NCBI GenBank assembly: GCA_002361355.1
Contig: DESQ01000019.1
Coordinates: forward strand, 62,001-126,000
Reading direction: 5' to 3'
Origin: Lachnospiraceae bacterium UBA3310
GTDB taxonomy: Bacteria; Bacillota; Clostridia; Lachnospirales; Lachnospiraceae
DNA: 64,000 bases
Shown here: positions 55,617 to 64,000 of the stretch, piece after piece
Layout: each line of letters starts with the position of its first letter
Position numbering within the stretch: position 1 is the stretch's first letter
Made by a program: the position numbers and the translations under genes
The notes under the pieces: model-generated
The model's database searches: none
What the model saw: only the letters and a program-made list of their open reading frames with translations
Told to the model about the DNA's origin: nothing

Positions 55617-57773
55617 CTACCCTTCGTTCTCACGATTCTGTAAATCCGGCGCCTGTGAAAACAGGCCCCTGTTCACAGGCGGTTCCTGCTGATCGGATTT
55701 TCCCTGCACATCGGAAGGCTGCGGTGCACTCTGCTGTGGTTCAAACTGCGGCTCATTTTGCGGCTGTTCCTTCTTTTCCACAGCCTTTTCCTCTTCCTCC
55801 TCCACCGGCTCCGGGATTCCCTTTTCCTTGCGGTAAATCTTCATGAACTCCTTGCCGGTGATGGTCTCCTTCTCGATCAGGTGCGCCGCCAGCTTATCCA
55901 TAATCTCCCGATTTTCTTTCAAAAGTTTCTTCGCTTTTTTATAACTCTCATGAAGCAGCTTCATAACCTCGCTGTCGATATCCGCCGCCGTCACATCGGA
56001 ACAGGTCAGGGAAGCCCTGCCGTCCAGATACTGGCTCTCCACCGTGGCAAGTCCCATCAGCCCGAATTTCTTACTCATACCGAAGCGGGTGATCATGTTA
56101 CGCGCAATGCTCGTCGCCTGCTCGATATCGTTGGCCGCGCCCGTGGTAACGGTATCAAAAACAATCTCCTCCGCCGCGCGCCCGCCTAACAGGCTCACCA
56201 GTCTGTCAAGGAGTTCTGCCTCCGTATCCAGATATTTCTCCTCCTCCGGCACATGCATGACATAACCCAGCGCTCCCATGGTGCGGGGCACAATGGTGAT
56301 CTTCTGCACCGGCTCTGAATTTTTCTGCAGCGCGCTCACAAGCGCATGACCCACCTCATGATAAGAAACGATCTTCCGCTCCTCCTTGCTCATGACGCGA
56401 TCCTTTTTCTCCTTGCCCACAAGCACCTGCTCTACCGCGTCAAAGAGATCCTTCTGGCTCACGTACTCCCTGCCCATCTTCACGGCGTTGATCGCCGCCT
56501 CGTTGATCATATTAGCCAAATCGGAGCCCACTGCCCCCGAAGTGGCAAGCGCAATCTCGTTCAAATCTACCGTGTCGTCCATCAGCACATCCTTGGAATG
56601 CACTTTCAGGATTTCCACACGCCCTTTCAAATCCGGCTTATCCACGATGATCCGTCTGTCAAAACGTCCCGGACGAAGCAGCGCCTTATCCAGAATCTCC
56701 GGCCTGTTGGTTGCCGCCAGAATGATAATGCCCTTTTTCCCGTCGAAACCATCCATCTCGGAGAGAAGCTGATTCAATGTCTGCTCCCGCTCCTCATTGC
56801 CGCCGCCGTACTTCGAGTCACGGCTTCTGCCGATGGCATCAATCTCATCTATAAATACGATACAGGGAGCATTCTTCTCCGCCTCCTTGAAAAGGTCGCG
56901 TACACGGGATGCGCCCACACCCACATACAGCTCAATAAAATCCGAACCTGACAGGGAAAAGAAAGGCACATGCGCCTCTCCTGCTACCGCCTTCGCCAAA
57001 AGCGTCTTGCCTGTACCGGGAGGCCCCACCAAAAGCGCACCCTTGGGCAGTCTCGCACCGATCTTGGAATACTTGCCGGGATTGTGCAGGAAATCCACTA
57101 CCTCAACCAGCGACTCCTTCGCCTCATCTTCTCCGGCCACATCCTTAAAGGTGATGCCTGTCTCCTTCTGCACATAAGCCTTCGCCGTGCTCTTACCAAC
57201 GCCCATAGGGCCGCCCTTACCGCCCATACGGCGGAAAAGCAGGCTCAGAAGTCCCCACATCAAAAGAACCGGAAGAATATAATACAGGAGAATCGTCATA
57301 ATCATGCTGGAGCTGTCGGAGACTTCCTTGTTCATCTCCACGTCATGCTCAAGCAGTCTGGCCGCCAGCGTATCGTCATCCTCCATCTTACCGGTATAGT
57401 AGGTATTCGTCCCCATACCGTAGGCATAGAGAAACGCAGAATCCTTCTGCTGTGTTTTCGGATAGATCGTGATCCGGTCAGAGCCCACTTCGACGCTCTT
57501 TACCTTCCCGTCTTCCACCATCTGCACAAACTCATTGTAGGAGATCTCCTGATTGGTAGCTCCCGTCATCATTTTCATAAAAAAGCTAACGCACAGAAGC
57601 GTAACAAGCGCCGCAATCACCAGCATAATCAGGCTCTGCTTGCGCGGATCGCCGCCGTTTCCTCCCGGACCGCCGGGGCCGCCCTGTCCTCCTTGTCCAC
57701 CAGGGCCGCCAGGGCCGGGGGCTCCGCCATTATCATATTGATTTACACTGTCTGCTTTATCTACATTTGCCAT
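55617..57773 (-). CDS. ftsH: ATP-dependent zinc metalloprotease FtsH
   Basis: This 718-residue protein has two membrane helices (about 48-66 and 157-180) around an outer domain, an AAA+ module (Walker A GPPGTGKT 250-257, [10 protein letters not shown], second region of homology) and the zinc site HEVGH (472-476). Two features are unusual: residues 15-42 are a Gly/Pro/Gln run of GGPGGQGGQ type, and the last 70 residues are Glu/Pro/Gln rich. It degrades membrane and regulatory proteins. The start has GAGAGG upstream. Confidence 0.96.
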   Translation of the reverse strand: MANVDKADSVNQYDNGGAPGPGGPGGQGGQGGPGGPGGNGGDPRKQSLIMLVIAALVTLLCVSFFMKMMTGATNQEISYNEFVQMVEDGKVKSVEVGSDRITIYPKTQQKDSAFLYAYGMGTNTYYTGKMEDDDTLAARLLEHDVEMNKEVSDSSSMIMTILLYYILPVLLMWGLLSLLFRRMGGKGGPMGVGKSTAKAYVQKETGITFKDVAGEDEAKESLVEVVDFLHNPGKYSKIGARLPKGALLVGPPGTGKTLLAKAVAGEAHVPFFSLSGSDFIELYVGVGASRVRDLFKEAEKNAPCIVFIDEIDAIGRSRDSKYGGGNEEREQTLNQLLSEMDGFDGKKGIIILAATNRPEILDKALLRPGRFDRRIIVDKPDLKGRVEILKVHSKDVLMDDTVDLNEIALATSGAVGSDLANMINEAAINAVKMGREYVSQKDLFDAVEQVLVGKEKKDRVMSKEERKIVSYHEVGHALVSALQKNSEPVQKITIVPRTMGALGYVMHVPEEEKYLDTEAELLDRLVSLLGGRAAEEIVFDTVTTGAANDIEQATSIARNMITRFGMSKKFGLMGLATVESQYLDGRASLTCSDVTAADIDSEVMKLLHESYKKAKKLLKENREIMDKLAAHLIEKETITGKEFMKIYRKEKGIPEPVEEEEEKAVEKKEQPQNEPQFEPQQSAPQPSDVQGKSDQQEPPVNRGLFSQAPDLQNRENEG

Positions 57774-57836
57774 AGAAAAGGCATCCTCTCTTTCTCTAGT
57801 TATCCTAGTATATACTTTTATACCCGCAAATCCGCA

Positions 57837-57860
57837 CTACTATATAACTATATAGTAGGA
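57837..57860. repeat. AT-rich palindrome between ftsH and pyrG
   Basis: CTACTATATA and TATATAGTAG form a 10-bp inverted repeat in the divergent promoter region. It could be an operator or a hairpin. The rest of the 244-base gap is AT-rich and holds promoters only. Confidence 0.4.
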
Positions 57861-57981
57861 AAAAATAGAAATCAATGAGAAATTTGTGAAATTCTGCACA
57901 CATCTCTTAAAGTATTATAAAGTTTTTCCCCTTTTTTCTCTAATTTTCCTTTTTGGTATAGATTTTCCCTCGGATTTTCCT

Positions 57982-57987
57982 TATAAT
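57982..57987 (+). promoter_or_regulatory. -10 element of pyrG
   Basis: A consensus TATAAT 31 bases upstream of the ATG. No strong -35 is seen at 17 bases, and no pyrimidine attenuator hairpin with a G-run at the start site is evident. Confidence 0.5.
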
Positions 57988-58017
57988 AGTAAAAGAAATT
58001 AAGAAAGGGACAGACTC

Positions 58018-59619
58018 ATGGCAGTAAAATATGTATTTGTCACAGGCGGCGTTGTGTCAGGACTCGGTAAGGGAATCACGGCGGCATCACTGGGACGACT
58101 TTTAAAAGCGCGCGGTTACAAAGTAACCATGCAGAAATTTGATCCATACATCAATATTGATCCGGGAACCATGAACCCGATTCAGCACGGCGAAGTGTTC
58201 GTCACCGAAGATGGCACCGAGACAGACTTGGATCTTGGTCATTATGAGCGGTTCATCGACGAAAATCTGGACAAGAACTCCAATGTGACCACGGGAAAAG
58301 TATATTGGTCTGTTCTTCAAAAAGAGCGGCGGGGTGATTACGGCGGCGGTACCGTTCAGGTGATCCCCCACATTACAAATGAAATCAAAAGCCGGTTTTA
58401 CCGCAACTTTACCGATCAGGAAACCCGTATCGCCATCATTGAGGTGGGCGGTACCGTAGGCGATATCGAGAGCCAGCCTTTTCTGGAGTCCATTCGCCAG
58501 TTCCAGCATGAAGTGGGGCGGGAGAATGCGATTTTGATTCATGTTACGCTGATTCCCTATCTGAGCGCTTCTCAGGAACTGAAAACGAAACCCACGCAGG
58601 CCAGCGTCAAGGATTTACAGGGTATGGGTATCCAGCCCGACATCATCGTCTGCCGCAGTGAGCATCCACTGGATCAGGGTATCAAAGATAAAATTGCTTT
58701 GTTCTGTAACGTACCGAACAACCGCGTTTTACAGAATCTGGATGTGGAGCACTTATATGAGGCGCCCCTCGCCATGGAAAAGGAACATCTGGCGCAGGTG
58801 GCATGCGAATGTCTGAGACTGGACTGCCCCGAGCCGGATCTGGCCGATTGGAAAGCCATGGTAGAAGCGCTGCGGACTCCCACCAGTTCTGTGACCGTAG
58901 CTCTTGTAGGAAAATACACACAGCTCCACGACGCTTATATCAGCGTGGTGGAAGCCTTAAAGCACGGCGGTATTTCCCACCGCTGTGTGGTAGATATCAA
59001 ATGGGTTGATTCTGAGACCGTTACGAAGGAAAACGTGGATTCTATTTTTCATGACGTAAACGGCATTCTGGTTCCCGGCGGCTTCGGAGATCGTGGTATT
59101 CAAGGTAAAATCGAAGCTATCACCTACGCCAGAGAACATAAAATCCCCTTCCTGGGGCTCTGTCTTGGCATGCAGCTTGCTATTGTAGAGTTTGCCAGAA
59201 ATGTGATCGGCTACAACGACGCGCACAGCATCGAGCTGGATCCTTCCACCACGCATCCCGTTATAGCGCTGATGCCTGACCAGAACGGTGTGGAGGATAT
59301 CGGCGGCACACTGCGGCTTGGCTCCTATCCCTGTGTATTGGACAAGACATCCAAAGCCTATGAACTTTATGGCGAGGAGACCATTCACGAACGTCACAGG
59401 CACCGTTACGAAGTCAACAACGATTTCCGCACTGTGCTCACGGAAAAGGGTATGCGTCTGGTAGGGCTCTCTCCCGACGGGCGCATCGTGGAAATGTGCG
59501 AACTTGCGGATCATCCCTTCTTTGTGGCGACGCAGGCACACCCGGAATTAAAATCCCGCCCCAACAGACCCCATCCGCTTTTCAAGGGATTTGTGGAAGC
59601 CGCGTTAAAAACAAAATAA
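58018..59619 (+). CDS. pyrG: CTP synthase
   Basis: This 533-residue protein has the amidoligase domain ([39 protein letters not shown]) and the glutamine amidotransferase domain ([10 protein letters not shown], catalytic Cys in [10 protein letters not shown] near residue 380, HPELKSRP near the end). It makes CTP from UTP with glutamine. AAAGGGA precedes the ATG. It is a single gene, divergent from ftsH. Confidence 0.98.
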   Translation: MAVKYVFVTGGVVSGLGKGITAASLGRLLKARGYKVTMQKFDPYINIDPGTMNPIQHGEVFVTEDGTETDLDLGHYERFIDENLDKNSNVTTGKVYWSVLQKERRGDYGGGTVQVIPHITNEIKSRFYRNFTDQETRIAIIEVGGTVGDIESQPFLESIRQFQHEVGRENAILIHVTLIPYLSASQELKTKPTQASVKDLQGMGIQPDIIVCRSEHPLDQGIKDKIALFCNVPNNRVLQNLDVEHLYEAPLAMEKEHLAQVACECLRLDCPEPDLADWKAMVEALRTPTSSVTVALVGKYTQLHDAYISVVEALKHGGISHRCVVDIKWVDSETVTKENVDSIFHDVNGILVPGGFGDRGIQGKIEAITYAREHKIPFLGLCLGMQLAIVEFARNVIGYNDAHSIELDPSTTHPVIALMPDQNGVEDIGGTLRLGSYPCVLDKTSKAYELYGEETIHERHRHRYEVNNDFRTVLTEKGMRLVGLSPDGRIVEMCELADHPFFVATQAHPELKSRPNRPHPLFKGFVEAALKTK

Positions 59620-59645
59620 TTATATTTAGTAATAAATAAAAACAA

Positions 59646-59691
59646 AAAAGCTGCCGCCTTCCGGTCTTTACCGAAACGCGACAGCTTTTCA
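59646..59691. terminator. Bidirectional terminator between pyrG and the GH3 gene
   Basis: AAAAGCTG.CGC and GCG.CAGCTTTT pair with one mismatch, and CCGG/CCGA pair inside; A and T runs flank both sides, serving the two converging genes. Confidence 0.8.
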
Positions 59692-59710
59692 TTTCATTTT
59701 CTTATTTGTA

Positions 59711-61987
59711 TCAGCCTTCTTCCAACGCGTTCAGCTTATCTACGACCGCCTGCACATCTCCCATCGTCACAGAGCCCGCGCCGAAACTCACAGGCCCGCG
59801 CAGCGGCATGTACCTCTCCATGGCTTCGTTCATCTCATCCGTGATCGCCTCGCTGGCCGCACTGCCCTCTTCTTCACCGCCAAAAAGATCTTTCTTAATC
59901 AAAGTCTTTGCGATCTCCCAGGCCCTGGGATCTTTTTTGACATCTCCCACAGTGGTATCCGTCGTGTAAACGAAAGGAATCTTCACAGTGGACTCCACCG
60001 TCACCTCTTTTGTCAGCCTGATATCCCTCGAGGAACTGCCTGCCATCAGTTCAAAAGCACCTGTCTCCACATGCCAGTCCTGAATCTTTACGCTATAATA
60101 TGCAAAAGCTCTCTTATCCAGCCGGAAAGTCACCGTCTTCGTCTCGCCGGGCGCAAGCTCCACTTTCTCAAAGCCTTTCAGCTCCTTCACCGGACGGATC
60201 ACTGTGCTCTCCTTGTCAGCCACATAGAGCTGCACCACTTCCTTACCGGCTATATCTCCGGTATTCCTGATATCCACGGAAACCTCCATGGTATCGGTAT
60301 CCTTCATGGTATCCTTGTCCGTCCGCAGATTGGAATACTCAAATGTCGTGTAGGAAAGGCCATGCCCGAAGGGAAACAGCACATCCATTTTTTTCTTGTC
60401 ATAATAGCGGTATCCCACGAAAATACCTTCGCGGTATTCCACCTTGTCCCTCTCCCCGATATAGAAGAGATAGGAAGGATTATCTTCCAGTTTCAAAGGA
60501 AAGGTCTCCGGCAGTTTTGCACTGGGATTCACTTTGCCAAACAGGATGTCGCAGACTGCGCCGCCTACTGCCTGACCGCCCAGATACGCTTCTACAATAC
60601 CTTTTACCTGATTCACCCAAGGCATCTCCACAGGTGAGCCGTTGTGTAATACCACCACCGTATTAGGCTGTACCTGTGCCACTCTGGCAATCAACTCGTT
60701 CTGACAATCCGGCATCCGCATATGCGATCTGTCAAAGCCCTCCGACTCGAAAGCATCGGGCAGTCCGGCAAAAATAACCGCAACTTTTGCCTTTTTCGCC
60801 GCCTCTACCGCCTCCGCAAGCATCGCTTCGTCCGTCTTATCTTCCTTATCATCAAAGCCCTGCGCATAGGTAACATTTGCCATATCCTTCACTTCGTCAA
60901 GCGCCGAAGTAATTTTATGACTGTTGATATGGGAACTGCCGCCTCCCTGATACCGGGGCGTCTTCGCATATTTCCCGATAAAGGCAATCTCATCCTTCTC
61001 GGAGAGCGGAAGCACGCCTTCGTTTTTCAGAAGGACAATCGTTTCCTGCGCCACTCTGCGCGCCATCTCGTGATCCTTATCCCTGTCAAAGACCGCGTTT
61101 TTGTCCCGGTTTTCCTCATAGCGGAAAACAATATTCAGGATGCGTGCCACCGCCATATCCAGAACCCTTTCCGGCAGCTCGCCGCTCTGCACCGCGCCCA
61201 CGATCAGCTTGTCATTGGAACCTCCCGAGGAGGGCATCTCCAAATCAAGACCCGCCTGTAAATCTTTTACACGGCTGTTGACCGCACCCCAGTCGCTCAT
61301 TACATATCCTTCAAAGCCCCACTCATCACGCAGAACCTCCGTCAGGAATTTGTGATTCTCCGCCGCGTATTTACCATTGATCTTGTTATAAGAGCACATC
61401 ACCGTCCACGGTTTTTCTTTCTTGATCGCTCCCTCAAAAGCAGCCAGATAAATCTCGCGAAGCGCTCTCTCTCCTATTTTTGAATCGGAAGACATTCTCC
61501 TTGTCTCCTGATTGTTTGCCAGAAAGTGTTTGATACTTGTTCCCACGTTCTTACTCTGTACCCCATGGATCAGCGCGCCGGCTGCCTCGCTCGCCACAAA
61601 CGGATCCTCAGAATAATACTCAAAGTTACGCCCGCAAAGAGGAGAACGCTTAATGTTCACGGCCGGACCCAAAATCACACTCACGCCCTCCGCCTGGCAC
61701 TCCTCGCCCAGCGTCTCGCCCATCTGGTGTAAAAGCTCCCTGTTAAAAGAAGCCGCCGTCCCGCAGCCTGCGGGAAAACATACCGCCTTAATGCTCTCGT
61801 TGACCCCAAGATGATCGCCCTCCTGATCCTGCTTACGCAGACCGTGAGGCCCATCTGACACCATACTTGCGGGAATCCCCAAACGCTCCACCGCCTCCGT
61901 ATGCCAGAAATCCGCGCCGGAGCACATGGAAGCCTTCTCCTCCAGCGTCATCTTTGACACGATCTCCCTGATCTTTTCTGCTGTCAT
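59711..61987 (-). CDS. Beta-glucosidase-type glycosidase, GH3 family
   Basis: This 758-residue enzyme has the GH3 N-terminal barrel (SDGPHGLRKQ, NIKRSPLCGRNFEYYSEDP, KHFLANNQE, nucleophile in VMSDWGAV, D232), the alpha/beta sandwich (VFAGLPDAFESEGFDR-type loop) and a C-terminal fibronectin III-like domain (GHGLSYTTFEYSN). No signal peptide is seen, so it works on imported beta-glucosides or related sugars. The ATG at 61987 has GGAGG upstream. Specificity (glucose, xylose or N-acetylglucosamine) cannot be read from the sequence. Confidence 0.93.
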   Translation of the reverse strand: MTAEKIREIVSKMTLEEKASMCSGADFWHTEAVERLGIPASMVSDGPHGLRKQDQEGDHLGVNESIKAVCFPAGCGTAASFNRELLHQMGETLGEECQAEGVSVILGPAVNIKRSPLCGRNFEYYSEDPFVASEAAGALIHGVQSKNVGTSIKHFLANNQETRRMSSDSKIGERALREIYLAAFEGAIKKEKPWTVMCSYNKINGKYAAENHKFLTEVLRDEWGFEGYVMSDWGAVNSRVKDLQAGLDLEMPSSGGSNDKLIVGAVQSGELPERVLDMAVARILNIVFRYEENRDKNAVFDRDKDHEMARRVAQETIVLLKNEGVLPLSEKDEIAFIGKYAKTPRYQGGGSSHINSHKITSALDEVKDMANVTYAQGFDDKEDKTDEAMLAEAVEAAKKAKVAVIFAGLPDAFESEGFDRSHMRMPDCQNELIARVAQVQPNTVVVLHNGSPVEMPWVNQVKGIVEAYLGGQAVGGAVCDILFGKVNPSAKLPETFPLKLEDNPSYLFYIGERDKVEYREGIFVGYRYYDKKKMDVLFPFGHGLSYTTFEYSNLRTDKDTMKDTDTMEVSVDIRNTGDIAGKEVVQLYVADKESTVIRPVKELKGFEKVELAPGETKTVTFRLDKRAFAYYSVKIQDWHVETGAFELMAGSSSRDIRLTKEVTVESTVKIPFVYTTDTTVGDVKKDPRAWEIAKTLIKKDLFGGEEEGSAASEAITDEMNEAMERYMPLRGPVSFGAGSVTMGDVQAVVDKLNALEEG

Positions 61988-62067
61988 GTTATAATCCTCC
62001 ATTCTCTGTCAGTAGCAGCTCCAATACCTTCTCCAATATTTTAGAACAGCTCCTTCAATATAATTCC

Positions 62068-62096
62068 AGTGTAACATGACCGGCTTTTATATCCAA
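62068..62096 (-). promoter_or_regulatory. Promoter of the GH3 gene
   Basis: TTGGAT (62091-62096, minus strand) and TACACT (62068-62073) with a 17-base spacer. Confidence 0.55.
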
Positions 62097-62135
62097 TAGA
62101 TTTTTATGTAGTTTTTTCTGTATAATTGTATTTTC

Positions 62136-63422
62136 TTAAAACATGTCCGAATTCCAGACAGACCCCAACGCCAAACGCAGTTTCATCACGCAGTAGCTCC
62201 CGCCCTCCTTGCAGTTCCCAAACCATATCTTCCCGCCGTGGGCCAAAATAATCTTGCGCACAATCTCCAGCCCGCGGATGTTTTCTGCGGCGTTCTCTTT
62301 TTTCCTTCCCTGTAAACGCCGCAGGACTTCCTCCGAATATCCCATCCCGTTATCCTGAAACCGGATATAGCATTTTCGTTTTTCTTGCCGCAGGGAAATT
62401 TTTATTTTTACAACCTCTGTCTGTCCGCCGTGCTTGACGCTGTTATTGATCAGATTTCGGAAAACGCGCACCAAAAGCTGTCTGTCCGCCCTCACAACCG
62501 TCTGCTCACCCTTTTCGTCAATCTCCACATCTATTTCCAGTAATTCAGGAATCGAATCATTTAAAAAAGAAACCGCCACGCCTCTGATGATTTCCGCCGG
62601 ACGCACCTTCTCCTTCCGAAGCGCCTGCATGGAATATTCCAGTTGGGAAGTAAGGTTCAGATCGGAGATTAAGTCCTTCATAACCACACTCTGATGCCGG
62701 ATTACCGCCGCCTGCTGCCTTGTTTCCTCCGGCAGCCCTTCATCCTGTTCCAATGTATCCGCATACCCCATTACCATGGACAACGGCGTCCGGATGTCAT
62801 GGGATATGCCAGCAATCCACTCAATCCGTGCCCGCTCCCTGTTTTTCGTAAAACGTCTCGCAAAGGCGAACGCCAGCACCACAATCCAGACAAAATTGAT
62901 GAAGAAAAACACCAGAATTGTCCGCTTAAAGAATTCCATCCACGGAAGCGAAAATTCCATGGTGTATTTCCACATGACATCCTTCTGCATGCCCACGACC
63001 ATAATCCGGTCGTCCCAGACACGCATTCGCACGGGATAACCCTGCAGATACCATTTGCTCATGCGGGCAATCTCTGACCTGCTGTATTCTTCTTTTAACT
63101 CCTCCGGTTTCCGAATGCTCCATATTACCCGGCCGTCTTCATCGAGAAGCATCGCCCACTGATCCTCTTTTTCAAATTCCTGCGCCATCTCCTCACTGAG
63201 CACATATCCGTTCTCTGTAAGTGTCAGCGCCTCCATAATATCTCCGCCGTCAATATAACGGACATCCGTGTTCACATAAACAACCAATGCCGATATCAAA
63301 AGCATCATGTTTAAGATACTCGTCAAGGCAGCGACGCCAAATACCGCCATCGCACCATAAAAAAACAAACGTACTGCCTTTCTGAAATTATAGTTTATCT
63401 GCCCTCTCCCGAAACCGCTCAT
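62136..63422 (-). CDS. Sensor histidine kinase (two-component system)
   Basis: This 428-residue protein has two membrane helices (about 20-50 and 168-188) around an extracytoplasmic sensor of some 115 residues, then a HisKA domain (AGISHDIRTPLSMVMGYAD, H208) and HATPase domain (N box RVFRNLINNSVKHG; FQDNGMGYS; GLEIVRKIILAHGGKIWFG). It overlaps its regulator gene by 4 bases. No HAMP domain is obvious. The stimulus is unknown. Confidence 0.93.
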   Translation of the reverse strand: MSGFGRGQINYNFRKAVRLFFYGAMAVFGVAALTSILNMMLLISALVVYVNTDVRYIDGGDIMEALTLTENGYVLSEEMAQEFEKEDQWAMLLDEDGRVIWSIRKPEELKEEYSRSEIARMSKWYLQGYPVRMRVWDDRIMVVGMQKDVMWKYTMEFSLPWMEFFKRTILVFFFINFVWIVVLAFAFARRFTKNRERARIEWIAGISHDIRTPLSMVMGYADTLEQDEGLPEETRQQAAVIRHQSVVMKDLISDLNLTSQLEYSMQALRKEKVRPAEIIRGVAVSFLNDSIPELLEIDVEIDEKGEQTVVRADRQLLVRVFRNLINNSVKHGGQTEVVKIKISLRQEKRKCYIRFQDNGMGYSEEVLRRLQGRKKENAAENIRGLEIVRKIILAHGGKIWFGNCKEGGSYCVMKLRLALGSVWNSDMF

Positions 63423-64000
63423 ACCAGTCTGTACCCCAATCCTCTCACCGTCAGAAGATACTGCGGATGGGAGGGATCTTCCTCTATTTTTTCTCTCAGC
63501 CTGCGGATATGGACAACCAGCGTATTTTCATACCCGTAATTTTCTTCCTGCCAGACCGCGTCGCACAGCGCGTCGATGGTCACAATACGCCCTCTCTCCT
63601 GCGCAAGTTTTTGCAGGATGGCGTATTCCTTCGCTGTGAGCGTGACCTCCCCGTCTGTACGGTCTTCTATATCGCTGTCCCAGTGCACGACACCGCTCCC
63701 CAGATCCACCCGACATTTTCCCAGCGCGATTATCTCTTCCTCCTGCACGTTTTTCACGCGGTACACCCGTTTGAGCACCGCCGTTACCCGCAGAATCAAC
63801 TCCTCTGGAAGAAAAGGCTTTGTGATATAATCATCCGCACCAAGTCCCAGCCCCCGCAGTCTGTTTTCATCCTCATCTCTTGCCGAGAGGAAAATCACAG
63901 GCACTTCCGAAGCCTGCCGCCATTTTTTAAAAAGAGAAAAGCCGTCCCCGTCCGGAAGCATCACATCCAGAAGAATCAACTGCGGTTCTTTTTCATAAAA
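63419..64000 (-). CDS. OmpR-family response regulator, 5' end outside window
   Basis: The 193 residues present begin inside the receiver domain (phospho-Asp in LILLDVMLPDGDG, then VIFLSARDEDENR, and the switch Lys in DDYITKPFLPEEL), followed by a winged-helix DNA-binding domain (LTAKEYAILQKLAQERGR, VVHIRRLREKIEEDP, LTVRGLGYRL). It pairs with the overlapping kinase gene. The start lies beyond the right edge. Confidence 0.94.
   Translation of the reverse strand, partial: FYEKEPQLILLDVMLPDGDGFSLFKKWRQASEVPVIFLSARDEDENRLRGLGLGADDYITKPFLPEELILRVTAVLKRVYRVKNVQEEEIIALGKCRVDLGSGVVHWDSDIEDRTDGEVTLTAKEYAILQKLAQERGRIVTIDALCDAVWQEENYGYENTLVVHIRRLREKIEEDPSHPQYLLTVRGLGYRLV

Overview
The window looks like part of a chromosome from a gut-type Lachnospiraceae (Clostridia, Bacillota). 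Evidence: base composition near 50% GC, strong AGGAGG-type ribosome sites, the hrcA-grpE-dnaK-dnaJ operon under a perfect CIRCE operator, a DUF6465 protein, a Crh-like HPr next to whiA/rapZ/hprK, an ammonium channel fused to a PII domain, and LytTR/GHKL signalling. The genus cannot be fixed from this sequence. I see no rRNA, tRNA, CRISPR array, prophage or intact insertion sequence. Most genes are on the minus strand.

Layout, left to right. 1-1.3 kb: start of a capsule/exopolysaccharide operon (PHP-type tyrosine phosphatase, chain-length protein cut by the window edge), read from a promoter that may contain a 10-G tract. 1.5-6.6 kb: hrcA-grpE-dnaK-dnaJ heat-shock operon. 6.7-8.2 kb: DUF6465 protein and UppP. 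8.2-14.1 kb: glpK, GH36 alpha-galactosidase, aminotransferase and patatin genes in close series. 14.2-17 kb (plus strand): AEC transporter, DUF4474 protein, metallophosphoesterase, converging on pyruvate kinase. 18.5-26 kb: galactoside operon (AraC regulator, ABC binding protein, two permeases, cytoplasmic LacZ; no ATPase gene). 26.1-30.7 kb: Amt-PII fusion behind an attenuator-like leader, EamA transporter, GNAT, cyclophilin. 30.7-37.7 kb: accessory signalling block (DUF3137, LemA, GHKL kinase, LytTR regulator, frameshifted lipoprotein, orphan FtsX-type permease). 37.9-41.6 kb: XRE regulator, lipoproteins, and an ECF sigma/anti-sigma pair with a PepSY-like paralogue. 41.9-46.3 kb (plus): Rpn-family nuclease, SpoIIE-type phosphatase, sodium:alanine symporter with a structured leader. 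46.4-53.5 kb: fba, a lipid kinase, and the envelope/carbon-control cluster hprK-glcK-murB-rapZ-whiA-crh. 53.7-57.8 kb: uvrC and ftsH. 58-59.6 kb (plus): pyrG. 59.7-64 kb: GH3 beta-glucosidase and a two-component system cut by the right edge.

How it fits together: sugar entry and breakdown (LacZ, GH36, GH3, glucokinase, aldolase, pyruvate kinase) sits beside the HPr kinase/Crh machinery that senses glycolytic flux. The rest is largely core housekeeping with one accessory signalling segment at about 30.7-44.4 kb.

The least explained signals are non-coding. A 63-nt sequence starts exactly at the stop codons of grpE and hprK (57/63 identical) and is followed after the same 7-nt gap by a hairpin whose stem sequence differs but still pairs. 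A second family of inverted-repeat-bounded elements lies around dnaK/dnaJ, amt and hprK and shares a CATGCTTGCAYG hairpin top in two copies. These could be structured RNA elements or mobile intergenic repeats. Also notable: a LytTR-type direct-repeat promoter, attenuator-like leaders of amt and the alanine symporter, and the 10-G tract upstream of the capsule genes.
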